The notes under the pieces are model-generated. The model ran no database searches, had not been told where the DNA came from, and saw nothing but the letters and a program-made list of their open reading frames with translations. Source: Mageeibacillus sp. UBA6980 (GTDB taxonomy: Bacteria > Bacillota > Clostridia > Saccharofermentanales > Saccharofermentanaceae). Taken from it: a stretch of 31,189 nucleotides of DNA. Position 1 is the stretch's first letter; each line of letters starts with the position of its first letter. The stretch covers positions 1-31,189 of the forward strand of contig DJYK01000013.1 in the NCBI GenBank assembly GCA_002450095.1, in the 5' to 3' direction. Below, one piece after another: positions 14,698 through 22,004 of this stretch. A program made the translations under genes and the position numbers.

Positions 14698-16788
14698 TCA
14701 AGTGTCGATATTTGCCATTTTGGCATTCATTTGTATGTATTCCTTACGGGGGTCAACTTCATCACCCATAAGAAGAGTAAATGTCTCATCTGCAGCCTGG
14801 GCATCGGAGAGGGAAACCTTAAGAAGCTTTCTTGTATTAGGATTCATTGTCGTTTCCCACAACTGCTCTGAACTCATCTCTCCGAGACCCTTAAATCTCT
14901 GGATAAGAGGATTCTTCCAACCGGTCTTCTCCTTGATGGCTTCAATCTCTGCATCATCATATGCGTAATATGCATCGTCTCCCTGATAAACCTTATAAAG
15001 AGGAGGACAGGCGATATAAACATATCCGCCGTCTACGAGAGGTCTTAAGTATCTGAAGAAGAATGTGAGAAGCAGTGTACGGATGTGTGATCCGTCGACA
15101 TCGGCATCAGCCATGATGATAACCTTATGGTATCTTAACTTCTCAACATCAAATTCATCACCGATACCGGCACCCAGAGCCATTACAACAGGCTGGAGCT
15201 TCTCATTGGAATATACCTTATCGATCCTGGCCTTCTCGACATTGAGCATCTTACCCCACAGAGGCAGGATCGCCTGATATTTACGCTCTCTGCCCTGCTT
15301 CGCGGAACCGCCTGCAGAATCTCCCTCGACGATGAATATCTCACAGAACTCCGCCTCATTTGACTGACAGTCGGCAAGCTTACCCGGAAGAGAGTTATTC
15401 TCAAATACAGTCTTCCTTCTTGTAAGTTCACGAGCCTTCTTCGCAGCGTCACGCGCACGGCTCGCGGATAAGCACTTATCCATTATGAGTTTACTTACAT
15501 CAGGATTCTCTTCGAGGAATGTCATAAGCTTCTCGGTAACGGCACGCTCGACCATAGGTCTTATCTCGGCGTTTCCGAGCTTGGTCTTCGTCTGTCCTTC
15601 GAACTGAGGCTCGGGAAGCTTAACGGAGATAATAGCCGCTAGACCTTCACGCGTATCCTCTGACTGAAGCTTAAGATCACCGTCTTTAATGAACTTATAC
15701 TTCCTGGCATAATCGTTGATAACACGGGTAAGAGCCGCTCTGAAGCCCGTCATATGAGTTCCGCCCTCAGTTGTAGCGATATTATTGGCATAGGTATAAA
15801 CCGTTTCCTGATAGGAATCGTTATACTGCATGGCGATCTCGACAAAGCAGTCGTCAACCTTTGTTGCCATATAGATAGGCTGGGGATTGATCTTCTCCTT
15901 ATGGCGGTTCAGATACTCAACGAAAGTTATGATACCGCCGTCATAATGAAGATGAACATCATTAGGCTCGTCGCCTCTCTGATCATGCAGATCAATGGTT
16001 ACTTCGCGGTTCAGGAATGCCATCTCACGGTAACGTGTGATCATGGAATCAAAATCGAATACAATGTCAGGGAAGATAGTGTTATCAGGTATGAACGTGG
16101 TTCTCGTACCTGTATCTTCAATATCACAATCTCCGATAATATGCAGAGGCTCTGTTGTCTTACCCTTAGTAAAACCTATCTGATAGATATGGCCATCACG
16201 CTTAACCTGAACAGTCATAGAATCGGAAAGAGCGTTAACAACAGAAGCACCTACTCCGTGAAGACCACCGGAGACACTATATGCTCCGCCGCCGAATTTA
16301 CCTCCTGCATGAAGTATCGTATGAACAACTTCAACGGTAGGAATGCCCTGCTTAGGATGGATTCCGACAGGAATACCGGATCCGTCATCCGTAACGGTTA
16401 CGGATCCGTCCTTATTAAGTACTACATCGATCTTATCGCAACGGCCTGCGAGAGCCTCATCGACTGAGTTGGCAACTATCTCATAAACGAGATGATGAAG
16501 ACCTCTTAATGTAGTATCACCGATATACATTCCCGGACGCTTACGAACCGCTTCGAGACCTTCGAGAACCTGAATATCTCCTTCATCGTACGAACTGGAG
16601 TTTGTAGTATCGAATTCATCCTGACCTGCAGTAACGGATTCGATCTCTTCCATCGTCTCTTCATTAAAATTCTCGGTAAGGGCTCTCGGATTCTCGGCAA
16701 GATTATAGAGCTCGTCTCCGTCACCCTCTTCAACAGGCTGATAATAGACATCAACCGCACCGTTTACTTTCTTCTCTTCATCACTCAT
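14698..16788 (-). CDS. gyrB: DNA gyrase subunit B
   Basis: ATPase subunit of DNA gyrase, 696 residues. The GHKL ATPase begins at about residue 67 (YDEGDIQVLEGLEAVRKRPG), with EIVANSVDEALAG, DDGSGIPV and GGLHGVGASVVNAL; the transducer has QTKTKLGN; the Toprim domain has FIVEGDSAGGSAKQGR and IIMADADVDGSHIRTL; the tail has LIQRFKGLGEMSSEQLWETT. Family members normally start about ten residues before the YD motif, so about 57 extra N-terminal residues, strongly acidic, are present here. The start is supported by AAGGAG nine bases upstream. No gyrA follows in this window; two zinc-ribbon genes do. The gene ends at the parS3 terminator. Confidence 0.97.
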   Translation of the reverse strand: MSDEEKKVNGAVDVYYQPVEEGDGDELYNLAENPRALTENFNEETMEEIESVTAGQDEFDTTNSSSYDEGDIQVLEGLEAVRKRPGMYIGDTTLRGLHHLVYEIVANSVDEALAGRCDKIDVVLNKDGSVTVTDDGSGIPVGIHPKQGIPTVEVVHTILHAGGKFGGGAYSVSGGLHGVGASVVNALSDSMTVQVKRDGHIYQIGFTKGKTTEPLHIIGDCDIEDTGTRTTFIPDNTIFPDIVFDFDSMITRYREMAFLNREVTIDLHDQRGDEPNDVHLHYDGGIITFVEYLNRHKEKINPQPIYMATKVDDCFVEIAMQYNDSYQETVYTYANNIATTEGGTHMTGFRAALTRVINDYARKYKFIKDGDLKLQSEDTREGLAAIISVKLPEPQFEGQTKTKLGNAEIRPMVERAVTEKLMTFLEENPDVSKLIMDKCLSASRARDAAKKARELTRRKTVFENNSLPGKLADCQSNEAEFCEIFIVEGDSAGGSAKQGRERKYQAILPLWGKMLNVEKARIDKVYSNEKLQPVVMALGAGIGDEFDVEKLRYHKVIIMADADVDGSHIRTLLLTFFFRYLRPLVDGGYVYIACPPLYKVYQGDDAYYAYDDAEIEAIKEKTGWKNPLIQRFKGLGEMSSEQLWETTMNPNTRKLLKVSLSDAQAADETFTLLMGDEVDPRKEYIQMNAKMANIDT

Positions 16789-16836
16789 TTATCAAATCTC
16801 CTTGATAATATATAAAAATAATTTATTTATAACCCA

Positions 16837-16853
16837 TTTTAACACTGTTAAAT
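16837..16853. promoter_or_regulatory. 17-bp palindromic site in the remB-gyrB gap
   Basis: TTTTAACACTGTTAAAT contains the odd palindrome TTTAACA-C-TGTTAAA. The identical 17-mer, in inverse orientation, occurs in the putative oriC at 19683-19699. It ends at the remB stop codon and lies about 50 bases before gyrB, where a repressor or DnaA-like protein could act on gyrB transcription. Confidence 0.5.
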
Positions 16854-17101
16854 CAGGCGTTTTCCAGCCTTCTTTGCAGTACGGAAGAGGAGATAGAGCT
16901 AATATACGACTTTGTATCCGTAACTATGAGAGTCCTCGGAATATCCTCAGTCAGATATTGAAGCCTGTTATTATCGTCTTCCGATTCGATAAAATCAGTC
17001 ACGGTCCTCCTGGATGGCAATACGGTCTCGAGATTCACAACAGCATTAACACAGCCTGAAGGAACAAAGATATCGCCGCCTATATTTACATACATCGACA
17101 T
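16853..17101 (-). CDS. remB: Extracellular matrix regulator RemB-like (DUF370)
   Basis: An 82-residue protein of the RemA/RemB (DUF370, YaaB) family. The N-terminus MYVNIGGDIFVPSGCVNAVV matches the family beta-strand start; the C-terminal half is less conserved. RemA-type proteins bind DNA and activate biofilm genes in Bacillus; the role of RemB is less clear. Its place between recF and gyrB is the conserved Firmicutes position of yaaB, which supports the call. GGAGG lies four bases before the ATG at 17101 and ten before a second ATG at 17095. An extended -10 box (TGTTATAAT, at 17118-17126 on the minus strand) could give it its own promoter. Confidence 0.8.
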   Translation of the reverse strand: MSMYVNIGGDIFVPSGCVNAVVNLETVLPSRRTVTDFIESEDDNNRLQYLTEDIPRTLIVTDTKSYISSISSSVLQRRLENA

Positions 17102-17162
17102 TAATCCTCCATCGACTATTATAACATAATATGCTTATTATAATATATATTATATATAGGAG

Positions 17163-18407
17163 TTATTCGCAGAAAACCTTACCGGATTCAACTCTGTAAA
17201 AGCATGTATCGACGCTTCCGGTGACGATGGAAGATAATTCATTCTCCACAAAAGATCTGTCAGTGCAGGTTATAAATATCTGGGCGGAATTCATACCTGA
17301 AAGAAGACTGACCCTTCTTCCTTCATCTAACTCGGAGAAAACGTCATCAAGAAGCAGGATAGGGGAGGAATTTGTCTTCTCTTTGATGATCTCGAGTTCA
17401 GCCAGTTTAAGAGACAGGGAAGCAGATCTTTGCTGCCCCTGGGATGAGAACTGTCTCATAGACAGATCATTAAGAGTTATCTCCAGATCGTCGCGATGAA
17501 CTCCGTTGGTATAAACACCTTTCTCCACGTCTGAGATACGCTCTTTACGGAGCTTATCCAGGATGAAATCCGACAACGTACTTCTAATACGCGCGAGAAT
17601 AGCCTCAGAAAGCGTTCCTTTGATAAAAGTATCAAACATATCATCCTCATCAAGGATCCCTCTTATAACGGCTTCTGAGCCCTTTAAGGTGACATATTCG
17701 ATCTTAAGGTTCTCTTTACCGTCAGAAATGATTGAATGATGGGCAGCAGCCTTACGATTGATCAATTCGCAGAATCTGAACCTCTCGATGATCAGATAAG
17801 AAGAGAGATCTGCAATGGAGAAATCCCAATAATCAAGTTCATTGTCCCTTCCGGGATCATAGACACCTCTGAAAGACTTAAGACAGGCATTCTTCTGATC
17901 TATGAGCTTCTTGATCCTTCCGAGATTATCGTAATAGGAAGGCGATACCTTACAGATAAGAAGATTTAAGTATTTACGCCTTGAAGCGGGCATTCCTTTT
18001 ACTATGTTGAGATCTTCGGGAGCGAAAATAACAGTGTTACAAACGCCTATATATTGGGATATCTTAGGAATCGACATTCCGTCCTGAAATAATCCTCTGG
18101 CAGGTATCCTTTTACTGTTGAATTCCGACTTCTCGTTATAATAGCAGGCTTTAAGCTCCGTATCTGAATCATATACCTCATCATGACACTGAAGTATTAC
18201 CTCATATTCATTGCTTCCGAATCTGATCATCTCCTTGTCCTTGGAGGTGCGATGCGAGTAAACGGAAGATCCGACGCTTATCGCTTCGATGATATTAGTC
18301 TTGCCCTGGGCATTATTGCCGTAAATAACATTAACAGAAGGCCCGACTTCAATGTCGAGCCCTCCGTAATTTCTGAAATTATTGAGAATTATCCTCTTTA
18401 TTATCAT
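17163..18407 (-). CDS. recF: DNA replication and repair protein RecF
   Basis: An SMC-like ATPase of 414 residues that helps RecO/RecR load RecA at gapped DNA. Motifs: the N-terminal LNNFRNY and Walker A GNNAQGKTN (30-38); the signature FSSQGQQRSASLSLKLAE; Walker B PILLLDDVFSELD. It is some 40 residues longer than the usual ~370, with the extra length in the middle (arm region) rather than at the ends. The ATG overlaps the dnaN stop (ATGA), so translation is coupled. The genes stand in the standard dnaA-dnaN-recF order. No S4-domain yaaA gene lies between dnaN and recF. Confidence 0.95.
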   Translation of the reverse strand: MIIKRIILNNFRNYGGLDIEVGPSVNVIYGNNAQGKTNIIEAISVGSSVYSHRTSKDKEMIRFGSNEYEVILQCHDEVYDSDTELKACYYNEKSEFNSKRIPARGLFQDGMSIPKISQYIGVCNTVIFAPEDLNIVKGMPASRRKYLNLLICKVSPSYYDNLGRIKKLIDQKNACLKSFRGVYDPGRDNELDYWDFSIADLSSYLIIERFRFCELINRKAAAHHSIISDGKENLKIEYVTLKGSEAVIRGILDEDDMFDTFIKGTLSEAILARIRSTLSDFILDKLRKERISDVEKGVYTNGVHRDDLEITLNDLSMRQFSSQGQQRSASLSLKLAELEIIKEKTNSSPILLLDDVFSELDEGRRVSLLSGMNSAQIFITCTDRSFVENELSSIVTGSVDTCFYRVESGKVFCE

Positions 18408-19513
18408 CTTCTTATGGGAAGAACGAGATAGACGTAAGAATTACCTTCCTTAGGTACGATGATACAAGGACCCTGATTGCCGTTAAATTCGATGTTTACG
18501 ACATCATCCTCGATAACCTTAAGTGCTTCGATAAGATACTTGGAATTGAAATCGATATCCACGTTCTCATCTCCTGTCGTCTCGATATCAATCGTCTCCT
18601 TATGTGTACCTGCTTCGGTAGAAGCCTGAACGAGAAGGGTATTCATATCGACCATCTTGATCTGAACGGGACACCTTCTCTCGTCAGTCATGATAACGAG
18701 CGCCGCTCTGTTAACGGCATCGAGAAGCTTCCTTCTCTCGATGGTTACGACTGTCTTGGGATTCTTCTGGATAATGGCGTTGTAGTTAACAAACGGTCCG
18801 CCGAGAAGTCTGGATATGATCCTTACGTCACCGATATCAAAGAGGATGTGATTGGAAGAATTGTAGATAACTACTTCCGTATCGTCATCGCTGTTGAATA
18901 TCTTGGCAGCCTCATTAAGAGCCTTATTCGGGATTATGAAGTTCATCACGGGAAATTCGGTTCCCATATCGGCTCTTCTTAAAGCCATTCTGAATCCGTC
19001 GATGGCTACCATAGTAAGAGTATTTCCGTCACTCTCGAGGTTACAGCCGGTAAGATACTGTCTTGTTCCGTCCTTAGATACGGCGAATATCGTTCCGTTG
19101 ACCATATCCTTAATAAGCTTCTGTGAAACGGTTATCTTGTTATCCGTCTCGATAACCGGGATCTTCGGATAAGAATCTGCGGGATTTCCTTTAAGGACCG
19201 TATTGGCATCACCGGAGATGATGGATACGTTATATCTGTCATCAACTTCGATAGTAGTCATCTCTTCGGGGAGCATCTTTACAACATCACCGAAATACTT
19301 GGAATTGATTACGACAGAACCTTCTTCAACCACGTCAGAATCGAGATCAGCTTCTATACCTGTCTCAAGATCGTAACCGGTAAGCTTTACTTTACCGTCT
19401 TCAGCCTGTATAAGGATACCGTCTAATATCTGAACTGTTGAATTAGTCTTAATTGCTTTCTGGACAATTACTATTGCATCCAGAAGATCTGTTTTCTTAC
19501 AGAATATTTTCAT
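18404..19513 (-). CDS. dnaN: DNA polymerase III beta sliding clamp
   Basis: A 369-residue processivity clamp of normal length and three-domain fold, encircling DNA as a dimer and docking DNA polymerase and other partners. Recognisable elements: MKIFCKKTDLLDAIVIVQKA at the start, LTGYDLETGI, and the C-terminal INIEFNGNQGPCIIVPKEG-like ending with YVYLVLPIR, the family's terminal strand. I start it at 19513 with AAGGGA eight bases upstream; the in-frame ATG-like start 30 bases upstream would lie over that site. It is transcribed from an extended -10 promoter at 19547-19552 and is overlapped by recF. Confidence 0.96.
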   Translation of the reverse strand: MKIFCKKTDLLDAIVIVQKAIKTNSTVQILDGILIQAEDGKVKLTGYDLETGIEADLDSDVVEEGSVVINSKYFGDVVKMLPEEMTTIEVDDRYNVSIISGDANTVLKGNPADSYPKIPVIETDNKITVSQKLIKDMVNGTIFAVSKDGTRQYLTGCNLESDGNTLTMVAIDGFRMALRRADMGTEFPVMNFIIPNKALNEAAKIFNSDDDTEVVIYNSSNHILFDIGDVRIISRLLGGPFVNYNAIIQKNPKTVVTIERRKLLDAVNRAALVIMTDERRCPVQIKMVDMNTLLVQASTEAGTHKETIDIETTGDENVDIDFNSKYLIEALKVIEDDVVNIEFNGNQGPCIIVPKEGNSYVYLVLPIRR

Positions 19514-19546
19514 ACAACTGATCCCTTTCAAAAAATATACCAAACA

Positions 19547-19552
19547 ATTATA
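19547..19552 (-). promoter_or_regulatory. Extended -10 promoter of dnaN-recF
   Basis: On the minus strand TGGTATAAT forms an extended -10 element (TGn plus TATAAT). Transcription would begin near 19540, about 27 bases before the dnaN start. No good -35 box is present, as is common with an extended -10. Confidence 0.5.
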
Positions 19553-19682
19553 CCATAAATATAAATAAAGGGGGCAGGCAATAGTGTCTGTCCGAATAAA
19601 TCATTTTTTATTGAATTAGTAGTTATCTTATTATGCCATGTTGAAAATGTTTAAAACTCCGGAAAACGCAGATATTTCAGTG

Positions 19683-19699
19683 ATTTAACAGTGTTAAAA
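19683..19699. promoter_or_regulatory. 17-bp palindromic site in oriC, identical to the gyrB-leader site
   Basis: ATTTAACAGTGTTAAAA contains TTTAACA-G-TGTTAAA and is the exact reverse complement of the site at 16837-16853. It lies between DnaA-box-like sites, 134 bases after the dnaA stop. Confidence 0.5.
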
Positions 19700-19817
19700 C
19701 GATGTAGATAATCTGTTTTTTGATGTTTAAAAAATGTTGATTATAAACACTGTCAGATTATGAACATTTTGTCTACATCACATATTCCGTAAGTTATGAA
19801 CTTATAGACAAAAATTG

Positions 19818-21152
19818 TTAATTATCCGCGAGTTTCTTCTCGATGAGCTTCACGTCGGTAAGAAGCGACTCACTCTCACTTACCTTGTTGTAAGCGTGTA
19901 TGACAGTAGAATGAGATTTGCCTCCGAAGCTCTTGCCTATAACGGAAAGCTCGGCTTCGAGCATGTCCCTGCATATATACATAGCAACAGATCTCGCATT
20001 TACAACCTCGGCAGATCTTACCTTTGACATTATCATGTCGGGAGATATGCCGTAGTACTTTGAAACAGCATCGATAACGACTTCGGTCGTCAGAGTCTTG
20101 TTATTTGCCGAGATCATGGGAGCGAGCTTGGAGATTACCATATCGAGGGTAATATTGCCGTTCTCGAGGGCATAGTAAGAGGAGATGGTATTGAAGGCTC
20201 CGTTAAGCTCTCTTACGTTATTTGTCACGTTCTCACAGATATATTCGACTATGTCGTCGCTGAAATTGACGCCCGAAGACTGCATCTTCTTAAGAAGGAT
20301 GGCTTTACGAGTCTCGTAATCCGGCGGCTGGATATCCATAAGAACACCGCTTTGAAGCCTCGATGTAAGCCTCGAATCGAGTTCCGGAAGGCTCTTAGGC
20401 GACTTATCACTCGTTATGACTATCTGCTTTCCGGCAGAGACAAGCGTCTCGAAAGTATTAAAGAACTCGATCTGTGTCTCGATCTTTCCTATTAGAAACT
20501 GGATGTCATCGATAAGGAGAACATCGATATTTCTGTATTTGTTACGGAAAGCTTCGTAGTTCTTGTTCTTAAGAGAACTTACATATGCATTGGTGAAATC
20601 TTCGCAAGTGGTATAAAGGACTGTTTTAGAAGGGAAAAGACTTTTTACCTTGTTTCCGACCGCCTTCATAAGGTGAGTCTTGCCAAGACCCGAGTTACCC
20701 CAAAGATAGAGGGGATTCTTCTGGCGAAGACCGGGATTCTCCGCGACAGAGAAAGCGGAAGCGTAAGCAAATCTGTTACAGTCTCCGACAATGAAATTAT
20801 CGAAAGTGAAGTCATCGGTAAGATCCGTCGGGGATGATACGAGACGCTCCTTCTCCTTGACCTTGATCTCGGATACCATCGAATTGATGGCAGCGGAATT
20901 GTCACCCTCAATAACGTACATAACGGATGTATTTCTTCCGGTAACAAGTCTTACCGCATTCTTTATGGATCTGTCGAGCTCCTGTCCCTTAACGAGATTA
21001 AGGGAATATTCATCGCGGCATGATAATACGAGAACGTCATTCTCGCATGAAACCTGGTTCATCTTATTGAGGATCGTATTGAGATATACCGATTCCACTT
21101 TTGTATCGATAGATAATAACTTTAAAGCCTGTGACCAGATATCGTCTTTCAT
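19818..21152 (-). CDS. dnaA: Chromosomal replication initiator DnaA
   Basis: An AAA+ initiator of 444 residues. Domain I spans ~1-75 (MKDDIWSQALKLLS), a short linker follows, domain III runs from ~112 (DDFTFDNFIVGDCNRFAYAS), and the C-terminal DNA-binding domain IV from ~350. Walker A is GNSGLGKTH (152-160; usually GGVGLGKTH), Walker B LLIDD (212-216), arginine finger region DSRLTSRLQSG (259-269). The signature helix reads FGGKSHSTVIHA (409-420) where nearly all bacteria have FGGRDHTTVLHA, so Arg-Asp and one Thr are replaced. The residue before the helix, NARSVAMYI, also departs from the usual PRQIAMYL. A TGTTATAAT extended -10 box at 21182-21190 (minus strand) should drive it; the Shine-Dalgarno is GGTGGG. 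Confidence 0.96.
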   Translation of the reverse strand: MKDDIWSQALKLLSIDTKVESVYLNTILNKMNQVSCENDVLVLSCRDEYSLNLVKGQELDRSIKNAVRLVTGRNTSVMYVIEGDNSAAINSMVSEIKVKEKERLVSSPTDLTDDFTFDNFIVGDCNRFAYASAFSVAENPGLRQKNPLYLWGNSGLGKTHLMKAVGNKVKSLFPSKTVLYTTCEDFTNAYVSSLKNKNYEAFRNKYRNIDVLLIDDIQFLIGKIETQIEFFNTFETLVSAGKQIVITSDKSPKSLPELDSRLTSRLQSGVLMDIQPPDYETRKAILLKKMQSSGVNFSDDIVEYICENVTNNVRELNGAFNTISSYYALENGNITLDMVISKLAPMISANNKTLTTEVVIDAVSKYYGISPDMIMSKVRSAEVVNARSVAMYICRDMLEAELSVIGKSFGGKSHSTVIHAYNKVSESESLLTDVKLIEKKLADN

Positions 21153-21181
21153 ATAAACCCACCCAAACGAAAAGTAACTGA

Positions 21182-21216
21182 ATTATAACACGGCTTCACG
21201 AGGTTTAGTCTATAAT
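21182..21216. promoter_or_regulatory. Divergent -10 elements of dnaA and the sortase gene
   Basis: In the 72-base gap TATAAT is read in both directions: on the minus strand as extended TGTTATAAT (box at 21182-21187) toward dnaA, and on the plus strand at 21211-21216 toward the sortase. The plus-strand box ends eight bases before the sortase ATG, so that transcript would start at or next to the start codon. Neither has a good -35 box. Confidence 0.5.
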
Positions 21217-21224
21217 GTTTTCAG

Positions 21225-22004
21225 ATGTTAAAGTCAGGCGACAAGAAAAAGATCAAAACGAGGTTGCTTATAAGCAACATAATGTTGTGCGCCTCGATTT
21301 TGCTTTTAGTAGGAGGGATAGTATTCCTGTCGTCCGATATAATCAGAAGGCATCTGAGGGATAAAAAGATAGATTCTGCGACTTCCGATATGGAACAGAT
21401 AATAGCCGACAATATTGCTGCAGGTGAATCGGCGGAAGAGATAGAGATGACAATGGTGATCGATCCGAACGCCCTCGAAGTCTACGGTGAAGGCTACGAT
21501 TATTATGACGATCAGTATATGTCACAGGCAATAAGCGAAGCATCATCACAGATTAATGAAGAACTAGACGATACTTATACCGGCTATATAACTCTTCACG
21601 GTGTAGGAATGCTGGATATCCCTTCCATAGACCTTCATGTGCCGATCTGGGAGAATACGAATTCAAATTCACTTCGTTACGGCGTCGGTCATTATGTTGA
21701 TTCCGTTCCGCCGGGACGCCCGGGAAACTGTACGATCATGGGTCACCATATGAGAAAATACGGTTCCATATTCAACAGACTCGAGGAAGTCGAGATAGGT
21801 AATGTCATCAACATTACTGATCTTCGCGGGCATCAGTATACTTATATCGTTGATGATCTTCGCATAGTATCTGCTGAAGAGATGATGCAGAATATCAGAG
21901 GCGGACTTACGGATACGAGGCAGGTCACGCTCGTTACCTGCGTATACACGAATTCGGGCAAGATGAGACTTATGGTAATAGGACATATTCAGGATGGGAC
22001 TTAA
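21225..22004 (+). CDS. Sortase (class D/E-like)
   Basis: A 259-residue membrane-anchored transpeptidase. One transmembrane helix (residues 17-36), an acidic, possibly coiled extracytoplasmic linker (~45-118), then the sortase barrel: LDIPSIDLHVPIWE, YGVGHYVDSVPPGRPGNCTI, catalytic His174 (MGHHM), Cys239 (TLVTCVY) and Arg248 (MRLMVIGH). It should attach surface proteins at a C-terminal sorting motif. None of the proteins encoded in this window has an obvious sorting signal. No Shine-Dalgarno precedes the ATG and a -10 box ends eight bases before it, so the mRNA may be leaderless. Its stop overlaps the murT start; the three wall genes look like one operon. Confidence 0.85.
   Translation: MLKSGDKKKIKTRLLISNIMLCASILLLVGGIVFLSSDIIRRHLRDKKIDSATSDMEQIIADNIAAGESAEEIEMTMVIDPNALEVYGEGYDYYDDQYMSQAISEASSQINEELDDTYTGYITLHGVGMLDIPSIDLHVPIWENTNSNSLRYGVGHYVDSVPPGRPGNCTIMGHHMRKYGSIFNRLEEVEIGNVINITDLRGHQYTYIVDDLRIVSAEEMMQNIRGGLTDTRQVTLVTCVYTNSGKMRLMVIGHIQDGT

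Larger units (their letters stand above)
19514..19817. other. Putative chromosomal origin of replication (oriC), dnaA-dnaN interval
   Basis: These 304 AT-rich bases hold no gene. They carry four sites that match the DnaA box TTATNCACA at eight of nine positions: TTATCTACA (19711-19703, minus), TTATAAACA (19741-19749), TTATGAACA (19758-19766) and TTATAGACA (19802-19810). All depart at position 6. Two TGTTTAAAA sequences (19649 and 19724 region), a 17-bp palindrome at 19683-19699 and a T/A-rich stretch (19599-19635) that could unwind are also present. The gap on the other side of dnaA is only 72 bases. Gene strand flips next to here, as expected at an origin. Confidence 0.65.

Noticed and set aside
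15754..16467. 237-residue plus-strand frame inside gyrB
   Set aside because: It is antisense shadow of the GyrB ATPase domain, with no recognisable domain or start signal.
19795..19803. Fifth DnaA box, TTATGAACT
   Set aside because: It departs from consensus at two positions, including the last, and overlaps TTATAGACA.
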